Assembly (NCBI GenBank): GCA_947572405.1 | Contig: CANPBV010000015.1 | Coordinates: 1 to 21,091 of the forward strand | DNA length: 21,091 nucleotides | Direction: 5' to 3' | Origin: an uncultured Mycoplasmatota bacterium | GTDB taxonomy: Bacteria > Bacillota_I > Bacilli_A > RF39 > UBA660 | Shown: positions 1 through 8,228 of the stretch, piece by piece | Layout of the letters: each line of letters opens with the position of its first letter | Position numbering within the stretch: position 1 is the first letter of the stretch | Made by a program: the position numbers and the translations under genes | The notes under the pieces: model-generated | The model's database searches: none | What the model saw: only the letters and a program-made list of their open reading frames with translations | Told to the model about the DNA's origin: nothing

Positions 1-52
1 CTGTGGTGGTGTGAGAGGGACGAAATAATTTAGTTATTTCTCTCTACTCGAT
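1..52 (+). mobile_element. 3' end of a group II intron (partial, runs off the left edge)
   Basis: The first bases match my recollection of the 3' tail of bacterial group II introns: a CTGTGGTGGTGTGAGAGG-type segment that follows domain V, a hairpin that would be domain VI, and a terminal CTACTCGAT. The hairpin pairs AAATAA (23-28) with TTATTT (34-39) and GAGAG (13-17) with CTCTC (40-44). The intron would end near 52, 11 bases beyond the stop codon of the minus-strand penicillin-binding protein gene. Domain V and any maturase lie outside the window. The match is from memory, so the identification is tentative. Confidence 0.5.
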
Positions 53-63
53 TAAGAAAAATA

Positions 64-2013
64 TCATTCTTCTATTTTTATTGTAGGAATCGCAGCATCT
101 AAAGTTCCTTCTTCATAACTAGGTTCTGTTCCTTTGATATAATATAACATTTTCTTTTTAGAGGTTTCTTCTGTAGCAAGAGTTCCATTAATGGGATCAA
201 TAAAAGCTCCTACTACATTTTTTGGCATTTCATACCAATAGTCTTGCTCATTTCCAAGATATTCCTCTACAGTATCAACCCAAATGTTCTTGTTAATCGT
301 TCCATCATTCATATCACTACTACGATTATCATCATATCCATTCCAGATTCCCATTAATATTTTCTTATTATATCCGAAGATCCAGTGATCAGTTTCTGTT
401 GTACCCGTTTTGATTGCATATTTTTTACTAATTTTAGGTGCTATACTAATACAAGTGGGATAATTATAGTCAATAAATTCTCTTGCATAAGTATTGGTAA
501 GCATTTCATTTAATACATAAACAATACTTTTATTTAGTACGTTTTCCTTTTCCTCCTTCTTCTCATATAAAACATTTCCATTCGCATCCTCTACTTTTCT
601 AATAAAATAAGGTTCAATTTTATATCCTTCATTGGCAAAAGTCATATATCCTTCCATCATTTCCATAATGCCGATTTCCTCACTTCCTAAGGCAAGTGAT
701 GGAATAGCGCCCAATGAAGAAGAAATTCCTACTCTTTTGGCAGTTTCTACCAATGTGTCTTCTCCTAAAAAAAGATGGGTTTTGACTGCATAAATATTAT
801 CAGAATAGGAAAGGGCAGCAGCCATACTAATTGGTTTATTTGGATAATTATCGGCATAGTTTTTGGGACTGTAGGTTTTATTTTCAGCAAATGTAAAAGT
901 TGTCTTCTCACTTGTAAAGGTAGTAGACGGAGTAAATCCATTTTCTAAAGCAGAATAATATAAGAAGGGTTTCATAGTAGAACCAACTTGTCTTTTTGAA
1001 GAAATAGCTCTATTAAATTGACTTTTTGAATAATCGGTTCCCCCTGCTAAAGCGATTACCTTTCCATTATCTGGTTCCATTATAACAGAAGCAATTTGTA
1101 GTTCTGTATCACCCATATGCTTTTTGATATTATTTTCCATAATTGTTTGGGCGTTTAAATCTAAATTGGTATAAATGCGGAGTCCGCCAGTTTTTAAGAA
1201 AGAACTAGGAATGGTATGAATAGACTTTAATTCTTCAATTACTGCATCTTGATAATAGGTAAGTGTTGAAAGATTATGTTGGGATTTGGTGCCATTATAT
1301 GTCAAATTAACTTTAAAAGCCTTTTCTGATTCTTGTTCTGTAATGTACTTATTTTTTACCATCGAGTTAAGAATTAATTTCTGTCTATTTTTAGCTGCTT
1401 TTTCATTTACTAATGGTGAATATACAGAAGGCCATTTGGGAATTCCTGCTAACATAGTTGCCTCTGCAAGTGTTAAGTCTTTGGCACTTTTATCAAAATA
1501 GTATTTAGAAGCGTTTTCAATTCCAAAGATTCCTCCATAGTTAATAGTGTTTAAATACCCCTCTAAAATTTGGTCTTTATTATAATGGGATTCTAGTCTG
1601 ATAGTTAGCCAAGCTTCATCGATTTTTCTATCCCAATTTTTTCCAAAATCTAAAAATAAATTTTTTGCGTATTGCTGGGTAATCGTAGAAGCACCTTGTA
1701 AAGTTTTTCCACTTTTAATATTGATATACATTGCTTTTGCAATTCTAAGAAAATCAAAACCTTGATGTTTATAGAAATTTTTATCTTCAATAGATATTGT
1801 AGCATTTATTAAATGAGGAGAAATATTATCCAAACTAACCCATTCTTTACTGTTACCGTTGGATACTAAATTATTTTCTTTATCATATAAATAGTAAGAG
1901 TTTGCAGAATCGATTGGGAGTTTTGGTGTAAATTTTGCGTAAGTATAAATTCCTACATAACCTAGAAATAATAACAAACTGCATATTAGGAAAAACCGTA
2001 TCCATTTTTTCAA
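64..2013 (-). CDS. class A penicillin-binding protein (PBP1A-type transglycosylase/transpeptidase)
   Basis: Bifunctional peptidoglycan synthase anchored in the membrane with its catalytic domains outside. Numbering from the GTG at 2022, an N-terminal transmembrane helix (about 8-29) precedes a GT51 glycosyltransferase domain with the catalytic IEDKNFYKHQGFD motif (Glu79) and GASTITQQYAKNLFL. The transpeptidase domain has the three penicillin-binding motifs STMK (Ser348), SDN (408-410) and KTGT (538-541). At about 650 residues it is short for the family, with little beyond the transpeptidase domain. The GTG at 2022 lies one base from the GGAG ribosome site (2022-2025 on this strand), whereas a TTG at 2013 lies 8 bases away and gives the usual MKKW start, so I prefer TTG. 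An extended -10 (TATATT, plus-strand 2059-2064) may drive it. It is transcribed divergently from the argS operon. Family assignment is firm; which PBP paralogue it is cannot be told. Confidence 0.95.
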   Translation of the reverse strand: MKKWIRFFLICSLLLFLGYVGIYTYAKFTPKLPIDSANSYYLYDKENNLVSNGNSKEWVSLDNISPHLINATISIEDKNFYKHQGFDFLRIAKAMYINIKSGKTLQGASTITQQYAKNLFLDFGKNWDRKIDEAWLTIRLESHYNKDQILEGYLNTINYGGIFGIENASKYYFDKSAKDLTLAEATMLAGIPKWPSVYSPLVNEKAAKNRQKLILNSMVKNKYITEQESEKAFKVNLTYNGTKSQHNLSTLTYYQDAVIEELKSIHTIPSSFLKTGGLRIYTNLDLNAQTIMENNIKKHMGDTELQIASVIMEPDNGKVIALAGGTDYSKSQFNRAISSKRQVGSTMKPFLYYSALENGFTPSTTFTSEKTTFTFAENKTYSPKNYADNYPNKPISMAAALSYSDNIYAVKTHLFLGEDTLVETAKRVGISSSLGAIPSLALGSEEIGIMEMMEGYMTFANEGYKIEPYFIRKVEDANGNVLYEKKEEKENVLNKSIVYVLNEMLTNTYAREFIDYNYPTCISIAPKISKKYAIKTGTTETDHWIFGYNKKILMGIWNGYDDNRSSDMNDGTINKNIWVDTVEEYLGNEQDYWYEMPKNVVGAFIDPINGTLATEETSKKKMLYYIKGTEPSYEEGTLDAAIPTIKIEE

Positions 2014-2133
2014 GAATATCACTCCAATCTGTTTTTAGTATTAAACAAATACTTCCAAAATATAACAATATCATTTGAAATTTTGTGAAAACGAAAAAAA
2101 TTGATACTTTTTAATGCATTTTTCTAGAATGTA

Positions 2134-2142
2134 TGTTATAAT
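2134..2142 (+). promoter_or_regulatory. extended -10 promoter of the ywiB-argS-rpoE operon
   Basis: TGTTATAAT is an extended -10 with a perfect TATAAT, 31 bases before the ATG of the first operon gene. No good -35 stands at 16-18 bases upstream, which is common for extended -10 promoters. Confidence 0.6.
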
Positions 2143-2172
2143 TACTTTCAGTTAAAAAAGGATGATTTTTTT

Positions 2173-2550
2173 ATGCCAAAAATAAAGGTATTTGTGACAT
2201 TAACTAATAAATTAAATAATGAACAAATCAAAAAAATTTATGAGGGATTTTTAACTAATGAAAAGCTTATATATAAAGAGGAAGATAGAATTGTCACTAT
2301 ATATAGAAATTCTAATATAATAAAAATGATTCGACGAAGTAAGGAAAATGTAATTACATTGAATTTTGTAGAGGGAAAAACAAAAAAGTCTCATTTAGAA
2401 ATAACAGGATTAGAACCATTGGAAATGGAAACAGAAACATCATTATTAGAAAATAATGAATATGGTTTTCATGTTTGTTATAAAACGAAAATAAAAGAAG
2501 AAATCATGGGTGATTATGATTTTCATTTACGGTATGAGGTGAAAAAGTGA
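2173..2550 (+). CDS. DUF1934 family protein (YwiB-like)
   Basis: Small protein of 125 residues with no signal peptide or membrane segment. Its alternating strands (IKVFVTLTN, EDRIVTIYR, ENVITLNFVEG, EYGFHVCYKTKIKEEIMGDYDFHLRYEV) suit the calycin-like beta-barrel of the DUF1934 family, whose Bacillus member YwiB is encoded next to argS. The family has no established biochemical function that I know of. Here too it is directly upstream of argS and overlaps it by four bases (GTGA), so the two are very likely translationally coupled. The call rests on length, strand pattern and gene order more than on a unique motif. Confidence 0.8.
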   Translation: MPKIKVFVTLTNKLNNEQIKKIYEGFLTNEKLIYKEEDRIVTIYRNSNIIKMIRRSKENVITLNFVEGKTKKSHLEITGLEPLEMETETSLLENNEYGFHVCYKTKIKEEIMGDYDFHLRYEVKK

Positions 2551-4157
2551 AAGAACTATTACAGAATATGATAAGTGAAGCTTTAAAAAAGCAAAATATT
2601 AAAAAAGAGGCGAAAGATATTATAGTTGAAATTCCAAAGATAAGTGTGAATGGAGATTATTCTAGTAACATTGCAATGCAACTTTCAAAAGAGCTTCATA
2701 AAAGTCCTATAGAAATTGCCGAACTAATCAAAAATGGCACTTTTAATGAGCAGATTGAAAAAATTGAAATTGCTGGTCCAGGATTTTTAAACTTTTTTGT
2801 AAAAAAAGAGTATTTATTAGAAAATATTAATACAATATTAAAAGAAAAAGAAAATTATGGAAGAAGCAATATTGGAGAAAATAAAAAAATTAACGTTGAA
2901 TTTGTGAGTGCCAATCCGACTGGGATTTTACACTTAGGTCATGCCAGAGGTGCTAGTTATGGAGATTCTTTATCTCGCATTTTGTCCTTTGCAGGATATA
3001 ATGTTACAAGGGAATACTATATCAATGATGCAGGAAATCAAATTCATAATTTAGAACTTTCTATTTTAGGGCGCTATGAAGAAGTTTGTGGTAGACCATC
3101 TACACTTCCAGAAGATGGATATCATGGAAAAGAAATTATAGAAATTGCAAAAAAGTTAAAAGAAGAATATGGAGAAGATGGAATTGATCATGAGGTTGTA
3201 AAACAGAAAGGTCTTGATTATTTACTTGGCAATATCAAAAAAGATTTGGATCATTTTCGTGTTTCATTTGATGTTTGGAGTAGTGAGAAAAGTATCTATG
3301 AACGAGGCTTCGTAGAACAAGTGAAGAATGATTTAATAAAAAATGGATATACTTATGAAAGTGATGGAGCCTTATGGATTAAAACAACACTTTTTGGGGA
3401 TGAAAAAGATAGAGTTATTGTAAAAGCAGATGGTACAAATACATATTTGCTACCAGATATTGCTTATCATAAAGACAAATATAGCAGAGGTTATGATCAA
3501 TTAATTGATGTATTTGGAGCAGATCACCATGGGTATATGTCAAGACTAAAAGGTTCTCTTACGATGCTTGGAGAAAATCCAGATAAATTAGATATTGAAA
3601 TTTTACAAATGGTACGTCTTGTTAGAGGAAAAGAAGAAATTAAAATGAGTAAAAGAACAGGAAATGCGGTTACAATTAATGAACTAGTAGAAGAAGTTGG
3701 ACTAAATGCAACAAGATACTTTTTTGCGGCTCGTTCCATTGATACACAAATGGATTTTGATTTAGAGTTAGCCACAAAGCAGAGCAACGATAATCCTGTT
3801 TATTATGTGGAATATGCCCATGCAAGGATTTGTTCTATTCTAAATGATTATAAAGTAGATAAAGAGAAAGTAGAAAAATATGAAACGATTACTTCGCCTT
3901 ATGCAATGGAGCTACTTTCTCATATGTATGAATTTGGGAATATTGTAGAAATAGCTGCTAGAAAAAGAGCACCTCATATGATTGTAAACTATGTCTATGA
4001 GCTAGCAACTTTATTTCACTCTTTTTATGCACATGAAAAAATTCTTTCAGAAGACATACAATATACCAATGAAAGAATTCATATGATAGAGGCAACTTTA
4101 ATTGTGATTAGAAATGCTTTAGCTTTAATTGGAGTTGAAGCCAGAAATAAAATGTAG
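2547..4157 (+). CDS. argS: arginyl-tRNA synthetase
   Basis: Class I aminoacyl-tRNA synthetase that charges tRNA-Arg with arginine in the cytosol. The protein is 536 residues, close to the usual 550. It has the N-terminal additional domain (about 1-90), the HIGH-type signature HLGH (129-132) within FVSANPTGILHLGHARGA, the Rossmann catalytic core, and the KMSKS loop written KMSKR (366-370) in EIKMSKRTGNAVT. The C-terminal anticodon-binding helical domain runs to the end. It starts with GTG inside the stop of the preceding gene (GTGA overlap), with GAGGTG upstream. The next gene follows after 11 bases with AGGAGG overlapping the argS stop, so all three form one operon. Nothing appears missing. 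Confidence 0.98.
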   Translation: MKELLQNMISEALKKQNIKKEAKDIIVEIPKISVNGDYSSNIAMQLSKELHKSPIEIAELIKNGTFNEQIEKIEIAGPGFLNFFVKKEYLLENINTILKEKENYGRSNIGENKKINVEFVSANPTGILHLGHARGASYGDSLSRILSFAGYNVTREYYINDAGNQIHNLELSILGRYEEVCGRPSTLPEDGYHGKEIIEIAKKLKEEYGEDGIDHEVVKQKGLDYLLGNIKKDLDHFRVSFDVWSSEKSIYERGFVEQVKNDLIKNGYTYESDGALWIKTTLFGDEKDRVIVKADGTNTYLLPDIAYHKDKYSRGYDQLIDVFGADHHGYMSRLKGSLTMLGENPDKLDIEILQMVRLVRGKEEIKMSKRTGNAVTINELVEEVGLNATRYFFAARSIDTQMDFDLELATKQSNDNPVYYVEYAHARICSILNDYKVDKEKVEKYETITSPYAMELLSHMYEFGNIVEIAARKRAPHMIVNYVYELATLFHSFYAHEKILSEDIQYTNERIHMIEATLIVIRNALALIGVEARNKM

Positions 4158-4168
4158 GAGGAACTGTT

Positions 4169-4621
4169 ATGAAATTAAAAGATATGCCAAGGGCAGAATT
4201 AGAAATATTATCATATACTGATTTAACTTATATGTTATTAAAGGAAAATAAAAACCCGATGAATACACCAAGTATTTTTAGGGAAATTTGTAATTTGTTA
4301 GGGTATACCGATGAAGAGTATTCCAGTCGTATTGGAGATTATTATACCTCCCTTACCATTGACAAACGTTTTGTATTGCTAGATAATGCAGAATGGGATA
4401 TTAGAGATCATCACTCAGTAGAATTAGTTTTAGACGAGGAAGATGAGGAAGATTCTGTCGAGGAAGAAACGGAAGAGGAGGAAGAGGATTCCGTGGAAGA
4501 GGAAGCAGAAGAGGAAGATATTGATACAATTATTGAAGATGATGATTTAGATGATGGTGAGGATGATTTAGAGGACTTATCTTTAGTAGATGAGGATGAT
4601 ATGGAGGAAGAAAGTGAATAA
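4169..4621 (+). CDS. rpoE: DNA-directed RNA polymerase delta subunit
   Basis: Accessory RNA polymerase subunit found in Firmicutes, mainly Bacilli, which helps release RNA and recycle the polymerase and affects promoter selectivity. The 150-residue protein has the expected two parts: an N-terminal HARE-HTH winged-helix domain (about 1-85) and a highly acidic tail (88-150) of mostly Glu and Asp. The tail contains a short internal repeat, DSVEEE appearing twice about 16 residues apart, likely from slippage of GAGGAA codons. The start is fixed by AGGAGG with an 8-base gap to ATG. The argS-rpoE order is as in Bacillus and supports placing the organism in or near Bacilli. Translation of the tail's opposite strand gives a serine-rich reading frame that is an artefact. 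Confidence 0.97.
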   Translation: MKLKDMPRAELEILSYTDLTYMLLKENKNPMNTPSIFREICNLLGYTDEEYSSRIGDYYTSLTIDKRFVLLDNAEWDIRDHHSVELVLDEEDEEDSVEEETEEEEEDSVEEEAEEEDIDTIIEDDDLDDGEDDLEDLSLVDEDDMEEESE

Positions 4622-4647
4622 TTCTTTCTTTTTTTAATTCTAAAATA

Positions 4648-4656
4648 TGGTATAAT
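4648..4656 (+). promoter_or_regulatory. extended -10 promoter of the nucleotidase-Nudix-2H operon
   Basis: TGGTATAAT combines a TG extension with a perfect TATAAT, 27 bases before the next ATG. The region just upstream, after the rpoE stop, is T-rich without a clear hairpin, so read-through from the argS operon is possible. Confidence 0.6.
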
Positions 4657-4682
4657 AATATAAAAAAGTAGGTTGAATTTAT

Positions 4683-5267
4683 ATGAGAATAGGAATTGAT
4701 ATTGATCATACATTAACTGATATTGAAGAGGAATTAATGGAAAAAGCAGAAAGTTATGCACGCCAGTTAGGGAAAAATATTAATGTTAATAGAAAATTCA
4801 TGATTGACACAACTAATGATGGAAATATATATCAAAAGATGTTTGGTTTTAATGAAGAAGAATTAAAATATTTTTTAGGACCAATTCAAGAAAGTGTTAC
4901 AGCAAAAGCGATTCCTAGAGAAAATGTAGTAGAAATTTTGAATCAGTTGCATCTTGATGGTCATTCTATTTATATTATTACAGCAAGGGATTTTCAGTTT
5001 CATAAAAATCCATATGAGCAAAGTAAAGAATGGTTAAAGGAGCATCATATTTATTTTGATCAATTAATTGTAAATGCTAGAAATAAGGGAAAAGTATGTG
5101 CAGAACATGAAATAGATTTATTAATTGATGACAATGCCAGAAATTGTATAGAAGCAGATCGATATGGGATTGATACAATTTTATTTGGAAATAAAAAATA
5201 TGGTCATTTGAAAAATTATGATACATGGATAGAAATCTACGAATATATAAAAAAGTCAGAGATTTAG
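4683..5267 (+). CDS. HAD-superfamily 5'(3')-deoxyribonucleotidase-like phosphatase (NT5C type)
   Basis: Cytosolic HAD phosphatase of 194 residues, predicted to dephosphorylate nucleoside monophosphates. The HAD motifs are in order: DIDHT (Asp6 nucleophile, Asp8 acid/base), Thr100 in YIITAR (motif II), Lys137 in NKGKVC (motif III) and the metal-binding IDDN (Asp149/Asp150, motif IV). The insert between motifs I and II is helical, as in the NT5C (C1 cap) group, which includes the Bacillus YorS and YqfW proteins. It is the first of three closely spaced genes, followed by a Nudix hydrolase and a 2H phosphoesterase, a set suggesting nucleotide or RNA-end housekeeping. Substrate cannot be inferred. 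Its ribosome site (AGGTTG) is weaker than the neighbours'. Confidence 0.88.
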   Translation: MRIGIDIDHTLTDIEEELMEKAESYARQLGKNINVNRKFMIDTTNDGNIYQKMFGFNEEELKYFLGPIQESVTAKAIPRENVVEILNQLHLDGHSIYIITARDFQFHKNPYEQSKEWLKEHHIYFDQLIVNARNKGKVCAEHEIDLLIDDNARNCIEADRYGIDTILFGNKKYGHLKNYDTWIEIYEYIKKSEI

Positions 5268-5306
5268 GATTTTAAATAAGAAAAATAAATATAGAGGTGT
5301 AAAAAT

Positions 5307-5750
5307 ATGAAATACTTTGGTGAAAAATTAGAAAATACCAATTATAAAAAAAGACCAGGTACATATGCCATTTTAAAGAGAAAAGAAGATCATAAAATTG
5401 GGATTGTAACAGATGGAAAAGATAACTTTTATTTGGGTGGAGGAATAGAAGAAGGAGAAACTGTTTTAGCTGCCTTAAAAAGAGAAGCGTTAGAAGAAGC
5501 TGGATATCAATTAAAGAACTTAATTCCATTTGAAACAGTTGGTTCTTATCTATATTCTAGGACACATGGTTATCTAGAGGTGATTGCAAATGTATATATT
5601 GCTGAGCTTGATAGAAAAATGTCTGAGCCAATAGAGCAGGATCATGTTTTATTATGGATAGAGCCAACTGCTTATGTTGGAAAAATGTGTCGAGAATGGC
5701 AAGAATATATATTAAAAAAATATATGGAAAAAATAGAGCAAGAAAAATGA
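5307..5750 (+). CDS. Nudix hydrolase
   Basis: Hydrolase of 147 residues for nucleoside diphosphates linked to another group. A complete Nudix box lies at 45-67 (G45, E51, R59-E60, E63-E64, G66), within GGIEEGETVLAALKREAL followed by EEAGY; E60, E63 and E64 are the expected metal ligands. The rest of the alpha/beta/alpha fold is present without extra domains. A good AGAGGTG site precedes the ATG. It sits 39 bases after the nucleotidase gene and ends 10 bases before the next start, so it is in the same operon. Nudix subfamilies cannot be told apart by eye, so 8-oxo-dGTPase, ADP-ribose pyrophosphatase or other activities all remain possible. Confidence 0.93.
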   Translation: MKYFGEKLENTNYKKRPGTYAILKRKEDHKIGIVTDGKDNFYLGGGIEEGETVLAALKREALEEAGYQLKNLIPFETVGSYLYSRTHGYLEVIANVYIAELDRKMSEPIEQDHVLLWIEPTAYVGKMCREWQEYILKKYMEKIEQEK

Positions 5751-5760
5751 GGTGACAATC

Positions 5761-6297
5761 ATGGCTAGAATTACTTTGATTACTTTTTTAGAACCAAAAG
5801 AGTTAATGAAAATAAATCATCATTTAAAAAGTACTGATATAAAAATGTGTAAAGTACCATATGGAATAGATGATGAAAATCGCTTAAAAATAGATCATTT
5901 GCCATTTCATTTTACCTTATTTGCAACAGATAAAAAAAATGAGACTGCGTTATTACAATTGATTCCAAATAGTGATTGTTTCAAATTAAAAATCAATCGA
6001 ATTGAAATTATGCGTGGAAAAAATGATAGTTTCGTTCTATATTTTGGAATAGAAGAAAATAAAGAATTAAAAGAATTGCAGAAAATTTTTTATGAGCATT
6101 TTCATGAAGAAAAATATAATCCAGAAACCTTCCTATTTCATATGACTTTACATATTGATCAGGATTATGAAATTATTAGGGAAATTTATAAAACTCTCTC
6201 TACTTTATTTAAACCTTTTGCAATTGAAATAAATGCTTTAGCGCTTTTTAATTATCCTGGAGAAATGATTCGAAAATTTGAATTGAAAAAGGAATAA
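5761..6297 (+). CDS. 2H phosphoesterase (2'-5' RNA ligase/LigT family)
   Basis: Protein of 178 residues with the two hallmark HxT motifs of the 2H family: HFTLF (His50, Thr52) and HMTLHI (His127, Thr129), spaced 77 residues apart as expected. Members open 2',3'-cyclic phosphates or reverse 2'-5' ligation on RNA ends. A GTG at 5752 would lengthen it by three residues, but that GTG is part of the ribosome site GAGGTG (5749-5754), which is 6 bases from the ATG at 5761, so ATG is the start. It is the last gene of the nucleotidase-Nudix-2H set and is followed by the prfA promoter. The family is clear, the substrate is not. Confidence 0.88.
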   Translation: MARITLITFLEPKELMKINHHLKSTDIKMCKVPYGIDDENRLKIDHLPFHFTLFATDKKNETALLQLIPNSDCFKLKINRIEIMRGKNDSFVLYFGIEENKELKELQKIFYEHFHEEKYNPETFLFHMTLHIDQDYEIIREIYKTLSTLFKPFAIEINALALFNYPGEMIRKFELKKE

Positions 6298-6336
6298 ACT
6301 ATTTGATTCATTATTATTTATTTTACTATTTTTTAT

Positions 6337-6365
6337 TTGCGTAATAGAATAAAATATAGTATAAT
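6337..6365 (+). promoter_or_regulatory. prfA promoter
   Basis: TTGCGT (-35, 6337-6342), a 17-base spacer and TATAAT (-10, 6360-6365) stand 27 bases before the prfA ATG. The ribosome site is AGAGG at 6381-6385. Confidence 0.75.
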
Positions 6366-6392
6366 TCTTATGTTATAGAAAGAGGCGATATT

Positions 6393-7451
6393 ATGATAGA
6401 AAGACTTATGGTGATAGAGGAACGTTACAATGCTTTAACAGAAGAATTAATGAAACCAGAAGTTATTTCCAATATAAAACAAACATTAGCCTTAACACGT
6501 GAACAATCTTCATTAAGAGATGCCTATGAAGCATACCAACAGTATAAAACATTAACAAGTGATTTAGAAGTTGCAAAAGAAATGAGTAAAGATCCAGAAT
6601 TGGGAGAATTTGCGAAAGAAGAACAAGCAACATTAGAAGAGGAACTAGAAAAATTAAATGCAGAATTAGAAATTTTATTATTGCCAAAAGATGAAAATGA
6701 TGGAAAGAATGTAATTGTTGAAATTCGTGGAGCAGCAGGTGGAGATGAAGCCAATATTTTTGCTGGTGATTTGTATAGAATGTATACAAAATATTCAGAA
6801 AAACTTGGCTGGCGAATTGAAGTATTAAATTCTGAAGATTCTGAAGCAGGGGGATTTTCCCAAATTGAATTTATGGTAAAAGGAGAAAATGTTTATTCAA
6901 AATTAAAGTACGAAAGTGGAGCGCATCGTGTTCAAAGAGTTCCAGAAACAGAAACGCAGGGAAGAGTTCATACTTCTACTGCAACTGTATTGGTGATGCC
7001 AGAAGCAGAAGAAGTGGATTTTGAACTTGATATGAGTGAAGTTAGAGTAGATATTACTAGAAGTAGTGGTTGTGGAGGTCAAGGAGTAAATACGACCGAT
7101 AGTGCAGTAAGACTGACGCATATTCCAACAGGACTTGTCGTTTATTCTCAAACAGAAAGAAGTCAAATTAAAAATAAAGAAAAAGCCATTAAAATTTTAC
7201 AAACAAGGCTTTACGATTTAAAATTAAGAGAACAAGAACAGGAAATCGGGGCTGAACGAAGAAGTAAAATAGGAACAGGAGATCGTTCTGAAAAAATTAG
7301 AACATATAATTATCCACAAAATCGTGTGACAGATCATCGTATTGGATATACAACAAATTCCTTAGATAGAGTAATGGATGGAGACTTAGATAAAATTATA
7401 GAAGCTTTGATTACAGAAGACCAAGCTCGAAAATTAAAGGGGGAAAACTAG
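6393..7451 (+). CDS. prfA: peptide chain release factor 1
   Basis: Class I release factor that reads UAA and UAG in the ribosomal A site and triggers peptidyl-tRNA hydrolysis. The protein is 352 residues, a normal length. It has the helical N-terminal domain, the release factor 1 anticodon-like tripeptide PxT as PET (184-186) in RVPETETQGRVHTS, and the catalytic GGQ (228-230) in SSGCGGQGVNTTDSAVR. Gln230 is the residue normally methylated by PrmC, encoded just downstream. Several genes here end in TGA, so a release factor 2 should exist elsewhere. A hairpin with a T-run overlaps the prfA stop codon and separates it from prmC. Confidence 0.98.
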   Translation: MIERLMVIEERYNALTEELMKPEVISNIKQTLALTREQSSLRDAYEAYQQYKTLTSDLEVAKEMSKDPELGEFAKEEQATLEEELEKLNAELEILLLPKDENDGKNVIVEIRGAAGGDEANIFAGDLYRMYTKYSEKLGWRIEVLNSEDSEAGGFSQIEFMVKGENVYSKLKYESGAHRVQRVPETETQGRVHTSTATVLVMPEAEEVDFELDMSEVRVDITRSSGCGGQGVNTTDSAVRLTHIPTGLVVYSQTERSQIKNKEKAIKILQTRLYDLKLREQEQEIGAERRSKIGTGDRSEKIRTYNYPQNRVTDHRIGYTTNSLDRVMDGDLDKIIEALITEDQARKLKGEN

Positions 7452-7468
7452 TCTTGAACTAGTTTTTT
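7444..7468 (+). terminator. terminator-like hairpin between prfA and prmC
   Basis: AAAACTAGT (7444-7452) and ACTAGTTTT (7458-7466) form a 9-bp stem with a 5-base loop, and Ts continue to 7468. The hairpin includes the prfA stop codon and ends 5 bases before the prmC ATG. The stem is AT-rich, so it may be a partial terminator limiting prmC expression. Confidence 0.55.
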
Positions 7469-7472
7469 ATAT

Positions 7473-8180
7473 ATGACCGATTTAGAATATTTAAAAAAGT
7501 ATTATTATGGAAATTTGGAAGAAGCCAAAAAAAGATTCGAAAATGGAGAACCTGTTCAATATATTGTTGGCAATGTAAATTTTTATGGATATACCTTTGA
7601 AGTAAATAAAAATGTTTTAATACCAAGGTTTGAAACAGAAGAATTAGTAGAAAAAGTAATCAAAAGATGTAAGAAAAAATTCGTTTCCAAAATAGATATT
7701 GCAGATATAGGAACGGGAAGCGGTTGTATTGCCATTACTCTAAAAAAAGAGATTTATTCTAGTGTAACAGCAGTAGATATTTCTAGTAAAGCAATAGGAG
7801 TGGCGCGTAGAAATGCTTTTAAAAATGAAGTAGAAATTGAATTTTTAGAAGGAAATTTGTTAGAGCCACTTGAAAGAAAGTATGACGTATTAATTAGTAA
7901 TCCTCCTTATATTGATAGAAATGAAGAAATTATGGAGATTGTTAAAAAAAACGAACCTGATATTGCACTTTATGCTGATCATAATGGATTATCCTGTTAT
8001 GAAGAAATTTTAAAAAATGCTTCTAAAATGATCAAAGATAAATATTTATTAGCTTTTGAAATAGGTGCTAAACAGGGAGATTATTTAAAAGAATATGCAG
8101 CAAGATATTTTCCAGAAGCTACAATTACAGTGGAAAAAGATTTACAAAAAAGAGACCGTTTTTTATTCATTGATAGATAA
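7473..8180 (+). CDS. prmC: release factor glutamine methyltransferase, short form
   Basis: S-adenosylmethionine-dependent methyltransferase that modifies the GGQ glutamine of release factors. The SAM-binding motif I is DIGTGSGCI (78-86) and the glutamine-binding NPPY is at 143-146; VLIPRFETEELV (48-59) is typical of PrmC. At 235 residues it lacks about 55-60 residues of the usual N-terminal helical domain: GEPVQYIVG, normally near residue 80, is at 25-33. An in-frame TGA at 7455 rules out a longer start, and no ribosome site precedes the ATG because the T-rich arm of a hairpin lies there. The adjacent prfA supports the function. Either this lineage has a reduced PrmC or translation depends on coupling to prfA. 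Confidence 0.93.
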   Translation: MTDLEYLKKYYYGNLEEAKKRFENGEPVQYIVGNVNFYGYTFEVNKNVLIPRFETEELVEKVIKRCKKKFVSKIDIADIGTGSGCIAITLKKEIYSSVTAVDISSKAIGVARRNAFKNEVEIEFLEGNLLEPLERKYDVLISNPPYIDRNEEIMEIVKKNEPDIALYADHNGLSCYEEILKNASKMIKDKYLLAFEIGAKQGDYLKEYAARYFPEATITVEKDLQKRDRFLFIDR

Positions 8181-8193
8181 AATTGGCTTTTAT

Positions 8194-8222
8194 TTGATAG
8201 AAAGTAGAAAAAAGTGTATATT
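8194..8222 (+). promoter_or_regulatory. promoter of the ToxI-like RNA remnant
   Basis: TTGATA (8194-8199), a 17-base spacer and TATATT (8217-8222) would start transcription near 8229 and read through the ToxI-like repeat to the terminator at 8332-8358, as in intact type III toxin-antitoxin loci. Confidence 0.5.
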
Positions 8223-8228
8223 ATAAAT

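Noticed and set aside
1..63. T-box or other riboswitch at the left edge
   Set aside because: The T-box antiterminator consensus is absent and the strand and ending (CTACTCGAT) fit a group II intron tail better; too little sequence is present to go further.
4411..4761. Minus-strand serine-rich reading frame of 116 codons
   Set aside because: It is the complement of the acidic tail of RNA polymerase delta (GAA/GAG/GAT codons read backwards as serine), without a ribosome site.
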